Shown here: one piece after another, positions 1 through 8,100 of the stretch | How positions within the stretch are numbered: the first letter of the stretch is position 1 | Layout of the letters: every line of letters begins with the position of its first letter | Origin: Leifsonia xyli | Lineage (GTDB): Bacteria; Actinomycetota; Actinomycetes; Actinomycetales; Microbacteriaceae | Reading direction: 5' to 3' | Length of the DNA stretch: 64,000 nt | Assembly (NCBI GenBank): GCA_003243275.1 | Contig: QFQR01000001.1 | Span: 496,001 to 560,000, forward strand | Made by a program: the position numbers and the translations under genes | Notes under the pieces: generated by a model | Databases searched by the model: none | What the model was told of the DNA's origin: nothing | The model's input: only the letters and a program-made list of their open reading frames with translations

Positions 1-884
1 ACGACCGGCTCGGTGGCGACACCGGAGGCGTCGTCGACGAGCACCTCGGGGTCTCCGGCATCGAGGTCGGCGGCCACCAGCGCCCGGGAGTCGGCGATGA
101 GCACGCGTTGCGCGTCGGGCCCAGCGAGCTGCAGTCGTGCCCCCGTGCCGGTGAGTTCCTTGTCGAGGCTGCGGACACCGGATGCGGTGGCGAGTTCACC
201 GGTCGTCGTGTCGAGCGCCGCCCACCGCTCGCCTGCGGCGGTGAGCTGCACCCGGTCGGTCGAGGTCGCGTCCGCGCCCCAACCCGCATCCCAGCGCTGG
301 CTGACCACGTCGGCATCCGGCTCGACGCGCCAGACCTGGGCGGCTTCGGGAACGTAGGCGAGGAGCGCACCGGTCTCGGTGACCGCGACGACGGCATCCG
401 CGCCGAGGCTGAGGCTCGCGGGGGTCGCCGCGTCGAAGGAGTCGAGGCCGGCGAGCGGCACGAACCAGACTTCGCCCGTCGTCTCGGCGACGATCACGAC
501 GCGGTCGCCCGCGAGCAGCACTTCGGGGCTCTGCGGGGGGAGCGCGATGTCGTCGCCGATGGTGGCCCGAGCGGGGTCGACCTGACGCACCGTCGCGCTT
601 CCCTGGTCGACGAGCAGCACGGTCGACCCCGATTGCACCAGCCGCGGCGCGTCGGCGTCGACGGAGACGACGCTGTCGAGCTCGTAGACCTCGGTGTTGG
701 CGCGGCCGATCGCATCGTGGTCGGCACCGACGACCCACACGGAGGGGTCGCTGAGGTCCATCCGCTGCGCCGTGTAGCCAGTCGACACGATCGCGAAGGT
801 CGCCACGAGGGCGGCCACGACGGTGCTGCTCGTGACGGTCGCGACGAGGGATCGGTGTGCGGCGAGCCAGGTGCGCACGGTCAC
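1..884 (-). CDS. Large membrane-anchored protein of the kinase operon (C-terminus beyond window)
   Basis: Reading on the minus strand, a GTG at 884 overlaps the stop of the upstream kinase gene (GTGA overlap) and opens a frame that runs without a stop to the window edge, giving 294 residues. It begins with a short basic N-terminus and one hydrophobic segment at about residues 14-37, and the rest is acidic, Val/Asp/Thr-rich and probably extracytoplasmic. The visible part resembles repeated beta-strand blade-like units (WVVG, VLLVDQG, VLLAGDRVV), and I see no catalytic motif. In related actinobacteria a very large Ig-like/fibronectin repeat protein follows such kinases, so this may be its N-terminus, which is an inference. 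Translational coupling to the kinase suggests they act in one envelope signalling unit. Confidence 0.75.
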   Translation of the reverse strand, partial: MTVRTWLAAHRSLVATVTSSTVVAALVATFAIVSTGYTAQRMDLSDPSVWVVGADHDAIGRANTEVYELDSVVSVDADAPRLVQSGSTVLLVDQGSATVRQVDPARATIGDDIALPPQSPEVLLAGDRVVIVAETTGEVWFVPLAGLDSFDAATPASLSLGADAVVAVTETGALLAYVPEAAQVWRVEPDADVVSQRWDAGWGADATSTDRVQLTAAGERWAALDTTTGELATASGVRSLDKELTGTGARLQLAGPDAQRVLIADSRALVAADLDAGDPEVLVDDASGVATEPV

Positions 885-2323
885 TCCTCCGCGATGTCGA
901 CGCACTTCTCGGCGCTGGCTGCGCCGGAGGTGCCGTTGCGGTTGACCACGACGGAGAGGCAGACCGCGTCGCCGGGGTCGGCGTCCACCACGAAGCGGTT
1001 GGAGGCTTGCAGTGCGGGCGTGGAGGCGACCCCGTCGTCGGTGACGGTGATCTGGTAGCGGTCGTCGGTGTCGAGGCCGGGATCGCGCCAGCTGAACTCG
1101 ACGCGTCCGCTGCTGCCGAGCTGCGCCTGGATGTCGGACACCACGGGGATGCCGTCGCCGACGGTGCGCAGCAGAACGACGAGCGCGACGACGCCGAGCG
1201 TGGTGACGAGCGCGGCTGCCCCGGCGACGATCCAGGCGAGCCGTCGGATGCCCGGGGTCGACTGGCTCGGGGTGCTGCGCGAGAACGGGCCGTCGGGTGC
1301 GCTGCGCTCGCGCACGGTGCCGACGGGTGCGTACGGTTCGCCGCTCACGGGGCGGCGCCGACGTCGTCCCGCCTTGGGCGGCGCGGTGCCGGTGCTCACC
1401 GGGCGGAGGCGGGTGCGCTCCTCCTGGTCGGCGACGGTTCCGAGCGCCCAGTCGTCCATCGCGATCTCGGCGGCGGTCTGCGGCAGGCTGAGCTCGGATT
1501 CGACGAGCTGCAGTTCGCGCACGAGTTCGAGCGCGCTCGCGGGTCGCTGCTCGGGGCGCCGCGACATCGCGCGTCGCAGCAGCGCCTCGAGACTCGCCGG
1601 CACATCCGGGCGGCCGATCGGCTGGGGCTTGGCGCGCGCGATGCGGCCCATGAGGTCGCTCGACGAGTTGGCTCCGCCCGGAATCTCGAACGGGGAGCGG
1701 CCGGCGAGCAGCGAGTAGACGGTCGCGGCGAGCGACCACACCTCGGATGCGATCGATCCGGGGGTCTCGTCGAGCAGCACCTCGGGGGCCGACCACGGGA
1801 TCGACAGCCCGACCGAGCTCTCATCCTTCTGGCTGCCGAGCGTCGCCGCGATGCCGAAGTCGGAGAGCACGGGATGCCCGTAGGCGGTCTGCAGGATGTT
1901 CGACGGCTTGATGTCGCGATGCAGCACCCCTGCGCGATGCGCGGTCTCGATCGCCGATCCGATCTTCACCGCGATGCGCAGCACCTCGGGCACCGGGATC
2001 GGCTCGCGGCGGTAGCGCTCGGAGAGCGAGGACGAGCACAGCTCCATCACGAGGTAGGGCCGGCCGTCGCTCGAGACGCTCGCCTGGTAGACGGTGAGGA
2101 TCGAGGGATGCGCGCTCAGCTGCGCCATGAGGTTCGCCTCGGCCTGGAACATCTGGCGCACCTGGTCGTTGACGACCTCACTCAGCATGACCTTCACGGC
2201 CACCTGGCGGCGCGGCATGTTCTGCTCGTAGAGGAACACGTCGGCGAAGCCGCCGGAGCCGAGCACGTGCACGTAGGAGAACCCCGGGAGCACCGGCGGT
2301 TGGGAGGGGAGTCGTCGCGCCAC
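881..2323 (-). CDS. Transmembrane serine/threonine protein kinase, PknB type
   Basis: This is a 480-residue Hanks-type kinase. The glycine loop is at residues 21-26 (GSGGFAD), the ATP-binding Lys is K44 (VAVKV), the catalytic loop is HRDIKPSN at 135-142, the metal-binding motif is SDFG at 154-157 and APE lies near 179-181. A basic juxtamembrane linker (RRRRR around 320) leads to one membrane helix at about 362-386. The external C-terminus of about 90 residues is fibronectin-III-like rather than the PASTA repeats of classic PknB, so the sensed ligand may differ. It lies 2 nt downstream of the PP2C gene, the expected opposing phosphatase, and overlaps the next gene. Confidence 0.95.
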   Translation of the reverse strand: MARRLPSQPPVLPGFSYVHVLGSGGFADVFLYEQNMPRRQVAVKVMLSEVVNDQVRQMFQAEANLMAQLSAHPSILTVYQASVSSDGRPYLVMELCSSSLSERYRREPIPVPEVLRIAVKIGSAIETAHRAGVLHRDIKPSNILQTAYGHPVLSDFGIAATLGSQKDESSVGLSIPWSAPEVLLDETPGSIASEVWSLAATVYSLLAGRSPFEIPGGANSSSDLMGRIARAKPQPIGRPDVPASLEALLRRAMSRRPEQRPASALELVRELQLVESELSLPQTAAEIAMDDWALGTVADQEERTRLRPVSTGTAPPKAGRRRRRPVSGEPYAPVGTVRERSAPDGPFSRSTPSQSTPGIRRLAWIVAGAAALVTTLGVVALVVLLRTVGDGIPVVSDIQAQLGSSGRVEFSWRDPGLDTDDRYQITVTDDGVASTPALQASNRFVVDADPGDAVCLSVVVNRNGTSGAASAEKCVDIAEE

Positions 2324-2325
2324 GG

Positions 2326-3162
2326 CTACCCCCTCGACCCCGCCGAGCTTTCAGTGTAAACGTCGCTGTCGGCCGGCTCGGGCGCGTCGAGCACGTCGAC
2401 GACGACGACCGTCACGTTGTCGCGGCCCCCGGAGGCGAGTGCCGCGTCGACGAGCGCCCCCGCGGTCTCAGCGGCGGTGAGCCGCGCGGCGAGGTGCAGG
2501 CGGATGCGTTCGGGGTCGAGCTCCTTGGTGAGGCCGTCGGAGCACACGAGCAGTCGCAGACCCGCGCGGGCTGGGACGATCCAGTAGTCGGGTCGCGGCA
2601 CCTCGTGGAAGCCGAGCGCGCGGGTGACGACGTTCGACTCGGGGTGCCCTTCGGCCTCCGCGGCGGTCAGGCGGCCGGAGTCGACGAGCTCCTGCACGAC
2701 CGAGTGGTCGCGCGTCACCTGGGTGAGCTCGTTCCCGAGGAAGCTGTAGACGCGGCTGTCGCCGACGTTGAAGACGAGGAAGCCGGGTTCGTCGGCGTCG
2801 AGGTCGAGCACGACCCCGGTGACGGTCGTGCCTGCGCCGAGCGGCAGGTCTTCGGCCAGCTCGTCGATGTCGTGGGCGGCACGCACGAGCGCCTCCCGCA
2901 CCACGTCGTGGTCGACCCCGTCGCGACCGGCGAGCTCGGCGAGCCGGTCGACGGCGGCGGCGCTCGCGAGGTCGCCCGCGGCGTGACCGCCCATCCCGTC
3001 GGCGACGGCGAACACGGGGGGCAGCGCGACGAGGCTGTCCTCGTTCGCCTGCCGGCGGCGTCCGACATCCGTGACCGCCGCCCAGGCGAGCGTGAGGTGT
3101 TCATCGGGACGGCCCGACAGCGGGAAAAGGCGTCGGGTCTCGTCGTCGCCGTGGCGGGTCAT
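2326..3162 (-). CDS. PP2C-family Ser/Thr protein phosphatase (PstP/Stp type)
   Basis: This 278-residue soluble phosphatase carries the metal-binding motifs of the PPM/PP2C family: ADGMGGHAAGD near residue 55, FNVGDSRVY near 130 and LVCSDGLTK near 208. The segment VQELVDSGRLTAAEAEGHP is typical of bacterial PstP/Stp enzymes that dephosphorylate PknB-type kinases and FHA proteins. There is no membrane anchor, unlike mycobacterial PstP. Its ATG overlaps the stop of the FHA gene by 4 nt and its end is 2 nt from the kinase start, so the three genes are almost certainly co-translated as one phospho-signalling operon. Confidence 0.95.
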   Translation of the reverse strand: MTRHGDDETRRLFPLSGRPDEHLTLAWAAVTDVGRRRQANEDSLVALPPVFAVADGMGGHAAGDLASAAAVDRLAELAGRDGVDHDVVREALVRAAHDIDELAEDLPLGAGTTVTGVVLDLDADEPGFLVFNVGDSRVYSFLGNELTQVTRDHSVVQELVDSGRLTAAEAEGHPESNVVTRALGFHEVPRPDYWIVPARAGLRLLVCSDGLTKELDPERIRLHLAARLTAAETAGALVDAALASGGRDNVTVVVVDVLDAPEPADSDVYTESSAGSRG

Positions 3163-3707
3163 GTGACGGGCTCCGTTCGTGGCGCGGGACGCTCTGGCCC
3201 GAGGATCTCGATGACGACACCCTCGCCGAGGTCGATGCGGGTGCCGGGGGTCACGACGACCGATTCGCCCCGCCGCAGGGCGCGCACGGGCGAGCCGGGC
3301 ACGCGCACCTCGCTGCCGTTGAGGGTGCGCAGGTCGGTCGCGACCACGACGGCACCCTGTTCGTGAAGTTCGAGGTGGGTCGCCGAGATGCCGCCCTCGG
3401 GGCTGGCGACCGGCACCAGCAGGGGCGCGCCGACCGCGGGCACCCGCATGGCGCGTGGGCTGCGGCCGACGTGCACGGGGCGGTCGAGCACGATGGGCTC
3501 GCCCTGTCCCACCCGGATGCGGTGGTGCGGCCGCAGAGCGTTGGGCACGGGCGGCAGTTCGGGTACGGCCGGCCGCTCGACCTGCGGCGCGGTACCGCGC
3601 ACGATCGTGTCGCCGAGAGCCACCTCCACCTCGTCGACGTCGACCACGAGGCGCGCAAGCCGTTCACGCACCGCTTGCGGCACCGTGTCGTCGGTGTTCT
3701 CGTGCAC
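3159..3707 (-). CDS. FHA domain phosphothreonine-binding protein
   Basis: A forkhead-associated domain fills the C-terminal half, with the pThr-binding pattern VGRSPR, then SATHLELH, then TDLRTLNGSEV. FHA proteins dock phosphothreonine peptides made by kinases such as the one encoded two genes downstream. I prefer the GTG at 3707 (182 residues) because it follows a strong Shine-Dalgarno, GGAGGGGGTGA, ending 7 nt upstream. An in-frame GTG at 3755 gives 198 residues but has no such site. The N-terminal 80 residues are acidic to neutral and show no recognisable domain. This appears to be the first gene of the minus-strand kinase operon. Confidence 0.85.
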   Translation of the reverse strand: MHENTDDTVPQAVRERLARLVVDVDEVEVALGDTIVRGTAPQVERPAVPELPPVPNALRPHHRIRVGQGEPIVLDRPVHVGRSPRAMRVPAVGAPLLVPVASPEGGISATHLELHEQGAVVVATDLRTLNGSEVRVPGSPVRALRRGESVVVTPGTRIDLGEGVVIEILGPERPAPRTEPVT

Positions 3708-3976
3708 GTTCGGCTCACCCCCTCCCAGGTCGAACGTCCATTCTCTCGCGCCCACGTGCGCGCCCGTAGCCCCCGAGGGGGTGAGGCGCGAATCGGCTCG
3801 CCGATGCCTACCCTAAGTACCCAGTCGCGTTTCCACGGCTCCGACCAGCGCCCACCCAGAGCGGCTTGCTTCACGAGTCGAGGGAAAAGACCCTGCATCC
3901 AGTGAGTCGCAGTAAGCAAGCCCATCGCTCGCTCCGCTGGTGCGCGGCGCGCTGCCCTTACGACGCTCGCGCGTGG

Positions 3977-4609
3977 CTAGTCCCCTGCGACGCCGGATAT
4001 CGATTCGCCCCGGCCCGCAGCTGTGGCACCCCTGAACAACTGGGCGCATATTGACCAGTAGACGCTCATATCGCTGCGCTCGAGGTTGTGCACCTCATCG
4101 GCGCCCCCCAAGAAGAGAGGGACACGATAGCCGACGCACTCGTCAGGTTGGAGACCCCGCGCATCGCTGGCGTATTCGCGCCATGCGTCAAGAAAATCTG
4201 CCGCCAGCGCAGCATCTTGATACTCGATCAACTCGTCTTCATGGAAGGATTCGAAACTCGCAGGCACCTGAAGGACTTCGCCCGCTCCCGGGTCCAGGAG
4301 AACCACTTGAGGTTCACCGGCCGCGACTCGCCCGAAGTCCAGAGCACATTGTCGGCCGAGCCAGTCATACGCGAAGGGGAAATACTGTGCGCGCCTCGCC
4401 GGGAACATCTCGGCAATGGCGCCAAGGGCGTCGGTCGCGGATCCGTTGGTGTGAACACGGTAGAGCCCGCGATCAAAAGTCACACCGGCGAATCGTGCCA
4501 TGAATTCCGCGAACCCGCGCACCTCACCTCCGTTTGGAGCGAGCAGCGGCTCCGATCCTGCGTCTGACGCACCCGTGACCGTGAAACCTGCGGAAAAGCG
4601 TTCAAACAC
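3977..4609 (-). CDS. Tdi1-like (DUF1851) immunity-type protein
   Basis: The 210-residue product matches the GAD-like plus DUF1851 architecture of the type VI DNase immunity protein Tdi1. Diagnostic blocks are FPFAYDWLGRQCALDFG near residue 75, PQVVLLDPGAGEVLQVPASFESFH near 100-122, DECVGYRVPLFLGG near 158 and a final SDMSVYWSICAQLF. In known systems such proteins neutralise a secreted DNase toxin. No toxin gene and no secretion locus are visible next to it, so it looks like an orphan immunity gene. It sits in a lower-GC, gene-poor stretch, which suggests acquisition. The family assignment is by motif memory and the function here is inference. Confidence 0.8.
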   Translation of the reverse strand: MFERFSAGFTVTGASDAGSEPLLAPNGGEVRGFAEFMARFAGVTFDRGLYRVHTNGSATDALGAIAEMFPARRAQYFPFAYDWLGRQCALDFGRVAAGEPQVVLLDPGAGEVLQVPASFESFHEDELIEYQDAALAADFLDAWREYASDARGLQPDECVGYRVPLFLGGADEVHNLERSDMSVYWSICAQLFRGATAAGRGESISGVAGD

Positions 4610-5385
4610 GGTTGCCCCCTAGATTGTTACGGCACTCGCGCATGTTCCGATTGGCACGTCACGCAGTTCCCTCATTATCTGGGCACCCAGGCTCCGATTC
4701 ACTGAGACGAGTGGCGCCAGTTGGACAGGGCATCAAGGCCGCCCAACCGGAGGTCAATGGTGTGGTCCCCGCATCGGCCCCCGTCGAACGGCGCCCACCC
4801 GCGCGCTGATACCGTGCGGCGGCCAAGTCGCTCGAGCAACGCACCTTTGTCACCTGGAGTTGACCCGCCTTGGCTGCGTCGTCGAGAGCTCCGCGGACTT
4901 CCCTCTTGTTGCCAGCGTGTCCGGCCTCACCCGGGGATCACGCGAGCAGGTCACGAGCTCGTGCGTGACGCAGGATGAGCGAATGCGGTCGCTGCGGTTC
5001 CCGACCGTTCATCGTGGGCAGGTGAAGTGATGGCCGACTGGGATCGCGGAACGGTCCCCCAACAGGCTTCAGAGCCTCAACTTTCAGTTCGCGGGGCAGA
5101 GCGCGGCGGGGCAGTTCGTGCCCATGCCTTGCAACGCTCCGCGCTTGCACGGCGGTTCGACGCTGCAGGAGGAAGAGCCAAGGTCAAAGAAGCTGGCGGG
5201 GAATCGTCAGCCCAACCGGGAAGGTGTGTACGGCACGGGAAAAGTAGTGGATGCCACCGCTCTCCTGGCAGTATCGGCGGAGCTTTCCAGTCCGTTTCCC
5301 ACGCCCGGCGATCCCTCGGACGACGACTGGGACAGTCGGACGGAGCTCGACGAGGTCGATTCCGAGATCGCCGGCACCATCAGTA
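4610..5385. other. 776 nt without a recognisable gene, lower GC
   Basis: Only short frames with no family resemblance and atypical codon choice occur here on either strand. The first part is near 50 percent GC by eye (one 60-nt line at 4621-4680 counts to about 52 percent), against roughly 70 percent in most of the window. No transposase remnant, integrase or tRNA-like attachment site was seen. The stretch may be decayed DNA of an acquired island. Confidence 0.6.
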
Positions 5386-5796
5386 ATGAGCGAGGAGTTG
5401 GGGACGTTGGACGGCCAGGACGATGACGACAGCGCGGGCCCGGATCAAATCCGGATCGATCTCTGGGTTCGCTGGGAAACTCCGCCTCCATCTGAGTTCG
5501 CGCCCACGGGATGCGAGGTATTTGAGCGCAAGGGGCAGGTCAGTTGGAAGCTCCGCGCTTGGGACTTTGCGCCGCCGCACTGGCGAGATCGTCAGCTCTC
5601 AGTCGACCAGGCACTCGACGAGTCCTTGGCCCTGATCCGACAGATGAACCAGTTGCCGCCGTCACTCGGGCGGCGTGCGATTCAGCTGTGGATCGAGCTT
5701 CACCCAAAGTCCATGACAGCCGGGATCGTCCTGCAACCCGAGCTCCTCCGACCCTTGGTCGAGGAGAATGTCATCGTGATGCTCAACGCGCTGTAG
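5386..5796 (+). CDS. DUF4279-like small protein, possibly immunity-type
   Basis: The frame from the ATG at 5386 encodes 136 residues. The pattern of a central Trp-rich core (VSWKLRAWDF), an amphipathic helix (DQALDESLALIRQMNQL) and a closing strand-helix-strand (AGIVLQPELLRPLVEENVIVMLNAL) resembles DUF4279 proteins, which are common near immunity genes of polymorphic toxins. No good Shine-Dalgarno precedes the start, and the same frame stays open upstream to 5251, so the start is uncertain. It lies about 780 nt from the Tdi1-like gene, on the opposite strand, within the same lower-GC stretch. No catalytic motif is visible. Confidence 0.6.
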   Translation: MSEELGTLDGQDDDDSAGPDQIRIDLWVRWETPPPSEFAPTGCEVFERKGQVSWKLRAWDFAPPHWRDRQLSVDQALDESLALIRQMNQLPPSLGRRAIQLWIELHPKSMTAGIVLQPELLRPLVEENVIVMLNAL

Positions 5797-5905
5797 GGTT
5801 CGATCGCTCTTGGACATGAGAAACGCCGGGAGCGGAACGAAAGCCAGGCCGATTCACTCGTGGCACGTCGTATGCAGGCGGGTGTCCTTGGCGAGAGGAG
5901 CATCG

Positions 5906-6370
5906 TTGATTCGCAAGAAACGTGTCGTGCGTGGAGCCTTCGTCGGGCTGCCGCTGGCGGTGCTGCTCAGCGGTTGCGACTACGTTCTCGAGGATGTGCC
6001 GGCTGCTGACCTGGCGGTGGCGCTCCGAGATGGGTTCGTCACCGTCACGAACTGTGGCGAGGCGATGCCCGCCCCGGTGGGCGTCCGCATGGGGGAAAGC
6101 ACCGACGACGGCTTCCAGGAGTTCTTTGTGGCCGAGCAGGACGACGGATGGTCCGCGCGTGGTGTGATCACGTCGAATCCTGACGAGTGGGCCCGCGTGG
6201 AGACATCGTCGTCACCCGAACTCACAGGAGGTGAGCAACTCGCCGTCTTCCCGCAGTTCGGCACCGGGGGGACGGTGGCGCGCTTCACGATTCCGAAGCG
6301 CGGCATTCCCGACGACGGGTGGCTGCATCCGGACGGGACGATCACGATCGAGCCCTGTCCGCGTTCATGA
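5906..6370 (+). CDS. Small putative lipoprotein
   Basis: I choose the TTG at 5906 because it has the Shine-Dalgarno GAGAGGAG 6 nt upstream and begins a clean lipoprotein signal peptide: a basic IRKKR segment, a hydrophobic core and the lipobox LLSGC. The product is 154 residues. The mature part after the Cys has about 130 residues with no family I recognise. It contains two further Cys (NCGEA and EPCPRS) that could form a disulfide. It is the last gene before the sugar operon and is preceded by the DUF4279-like gene on the same strand. Confidence 0.7.
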   Translation: MIRKKRVVRGAFVGLPLAVLLSGCDYVLEDVPAADLAVALRDGFVTVTNCGEAMPAPVGVRMGESTDDGFQEFFVAEQDDGWSARGVITSNPDEWARVETSSSPELTGGEQLAVFPQFGTGGTVARFTIPKRGIPDDGWLHPDGTITIEPCPRS

Positions 6371-6822
6371 TGCTGGCCGAGGATCGCAGGAGAGGTTGCC
6401 GACGCGGACGGGCTTCCTCGCGACTCGAGCCCATCGGCGTTGAACGGTGAAGCTGGAAGCGGCCTGATCGATCGGTGTGGTGCACAACCATATCCCGCCG
6501 GGCATGCTGAGCCCTCGACCGAGCGATCCAACTTGTTCGGGCTCGCCGACCTCGCGCGGCAGCTCATGCGCCCGCGGGAGCTGTGAGGAAAACGTTGGAT
6601 AGCGGATCGGACCGGTCAGCCCAATGCGCCTCTCCGCGTGTCGACTCCTCGCCGCAAGGCTACCGAGGACTGAGATGGGGCCGAGGCCATCTGCTGACCT
6701 GTCCCGACATTCGCGGGCAGTTCTTGTCTGCTGTTCACGCCGCCGCGCATGCCGCGGCGTGAACAGTCTCGAACTCGATGTAGCAGTGATTCAGCCGACG
6801 ACCGCCGACTCGGAAACGCTGC
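6371..6822. other. 452 nt gap between lipoprotein and LacI gene ends
   Basis: The gap separates the plus-strand lipoprotein from the convergent lacI gene. I see no coding potential. A strong 13-bp hairpin at 6731-6766 is described separately. Confidence 0.6.
6731..6766 (-). terminator. 13-bp perfect hairpin downstream of lacI
   Basis: The arms CTGTTCACGCCGC (6731-6743) and GCGGCGTGAACAG (6754-6766) are perfectly complementary around a 10-nt loop. The element lies about 57 nt after the lacI stop codon. No U-tract follows on either strand, as is common for actinobacterial terminators. Confidence 0.55.
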
Positions 6823-7836
6823 TCATGAAACACCCCGGTGCTTCATCGTCGTTCCTCGGACTACCAGTTCGGTGGGAAAGACTGTGGTGTCGGGGTTCTC
6901 GACCTGTGTCCCGCGAATGTCGTTGAGGAGTTTGCGGGCGGCCGTGGCGCCGATCTGTTCGAACGGGACGCTTATGGTGCTGAGGTCGAGAAGGGAGGAC
7001 ATATCGTGTCCGTCGTAGCCGATGATCGCGATGTCCGCCCCGGGGCTGACCCCATGTTCCTTCATGACGCGGATGGCTCCGTACGCCATCTCATCGGAGA
7101 AGCAGACGACAGCCGAAGGTGGCCGGTCGACCGCGAGCAGGCGCTCCATCGCGTGGGCACCGCCTGCGAGCGTGTAGTCGCCGGGAACGACAATCTCTTC
7201 GTCGATCGACAGTCCCGCTCTTGTCATGGCATCGCGGAAGCCAAGGTGGCGGTCGTGTTCGAGAACAGCCGCGCTTTCAGCTTCACGACCGTAGATGAGG
7301 CCGATCCGGTGGTGCCCGCCATCGATGAGGTGCTGGGTTGCGGTTGCAGCGCCGGCACGGTCGTCGATATCGACACTGGACGTCCACGGTCCGTGGGATC
7401 CGAACATGGTGACCGGCATGCGGAGTTTGAGGATCTCTTCGAGGTCGCGACTCTGCGCGTTGAGCGAGAGCACGAGGAAGCCGTCGACGCGACGCGCTAG
7501 GCGCTTGTGCGGAGGGACAGGGTGCGGATCGCTGGGATCGCCGGTGCAGTACAACAGCAGGTCCATGCGCGAGTCGCGCATCTCCTTTTCGACGCCGCTG
7601 AGCATGCGTTGGAATGCGAGCCGGTCCACATAGGGGGTGATGATGGCGATGCTGCCGGCTCTCCCCGTCGAAAGAGCAGCAGCAGCGGGAGAGCCGACGT
7701 AGTCCAGTCGCTCCGCGACTTCCAGAACGTGATTCCGGATGTCCGGATCGACGGTCTCGAATCCGCGGAGCGCGCGCGAGACGGTTGCGGTCGACACGCC
7801 CGCGATGCGCGCGACGTCCTTGACTGTGACCGCCAT
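6823..7836 (-). CDS. LacI-family transcriptional repressor of the adjacent sugar operon
   Basis: The 337-residue protein starts with the LacI/GalR helix-turn-helix (VTVKDVARIAGVSTATVSRALRG, residues 3-25) and hinge helix (GSPAAAALSTGR), followed by a periplasmic-binding-protein-like effector domain with SIAIITPY, SVDIDDRAGA and the C-terminal core DIAIIGYDGHD. It is divergent from the carbohydrate ABC importer, and two operator-like palindromes lie between them, so it most likely represses that operon and itself until a sugar binds. The start has the purine-rich GGGAAG upstream. The effector cannot be told from sequence. Confidence 0.95.
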   Translation of the reverse strand: MAVTVKDVARIAGVSTATVSRALRGFETVDPDIRNHVLEVAERLDYVGSPAAAALSTGRAGSIAIITPYVDRLAFQRMLSGVEKEMRDSRMDLLLYCTGDPSDPHPVPPHKRLARRVDGFLVLSLNAQSRDLEEILKLRMPVTMFGSHGPWTSSVDIDDRAGAATATQHLIDGGHHRIGLIYGREAESAAVLEHDRHLGFRDAMTRAGLSIDEEIVVPGDYTLAGGAHAMERLLAVDRPPSAVVCFSDEMAYGAIRVMKEHGVSPGADIAIIGYDGHDMSSLLDLSTISVPFEQIGATAARKLLNDIRGTQVENPDTTVFPTELVVRGTTMKHRGVS

Positions 7837-7885
7837 GGGCTTCCCGTTCTCTTCCGACTTCTGCTCATACCCTATCGCGGAGAGT

Positions 7886-7911
7886 CAAGCAGATCGGTAA
7901 CCGATTGCTTG
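7886..7911. promoter_or_regulatory. LacI-type operator O1 (near lacI)
   Basis: An imperfect palindrome has CAAGC/GCTTG at its edges and ATCGGT-A-ACCGAT at its centre. Its right half, GTAACCGATTGCTTG (7897-7911), matches 14 of 15 positions of the reverse complement of the second operator at 7971-7990. It lies about 50 nt upstream of the lacI start, which suits autorepression. Confidence 0.75.
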
Positions 7912-7970
7912 TAGTTCCCGGGTCGCGCAAAACATATGAAATCTAGCAAGAATCCATGGTTCCCATCGCA

Positions 7971-7990
7971 TCAAGTAATCGGTTACTTGA
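7971..7990. promoter_or_regulatory. LacI-type operator O2 overlapping the ABC operon promoter
   Basis: TCAAGTAA and TTACTTGA form perfect 8-bp arms around TCGG. The right arm runs into a consensus -35 box, TTGACA, at 7987-7992, reading toward the binding-protein gene. A repressor here would block RNA polymerase. The -10 is not clear: TATGCA at 8006-8011 is only 13 nt away. Confidence 0.8.
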
Positions 7991-8100
7991 CAGTCTGATT
8001 CTCAATATGCAAGCCTGATCGCGACGCTCCGGTGGGGCGTCCTCACCCCAAGGCTTAAGGCCGGGATGAAGCGACAGCAGAGATCTCATAGGAGAGAGCC

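Noticed and set aside
3813..4049. Short frames between the FHA gene and the Tdi1-like gene
   Set aside because: Composition is Arg/Ser/Pro-rich with no start signal. They overlap the end of the Tdi1-like gene or the leader of the FHA gene.
5246..5426. Possible small acidic protein (GTG start, about 60 residues) overlapping the DUF4279-like gene
   Set aside because: There is no ribosome site, no family resemblance, and it overlaps the better-supported frame by 41 nt.
8006..8011. TATGCA as the -10 box for the sugar operon
   Set aside because: It is only 13 nt from the consensus -35 box, too close for a normal promoter. The true -10 is left open.
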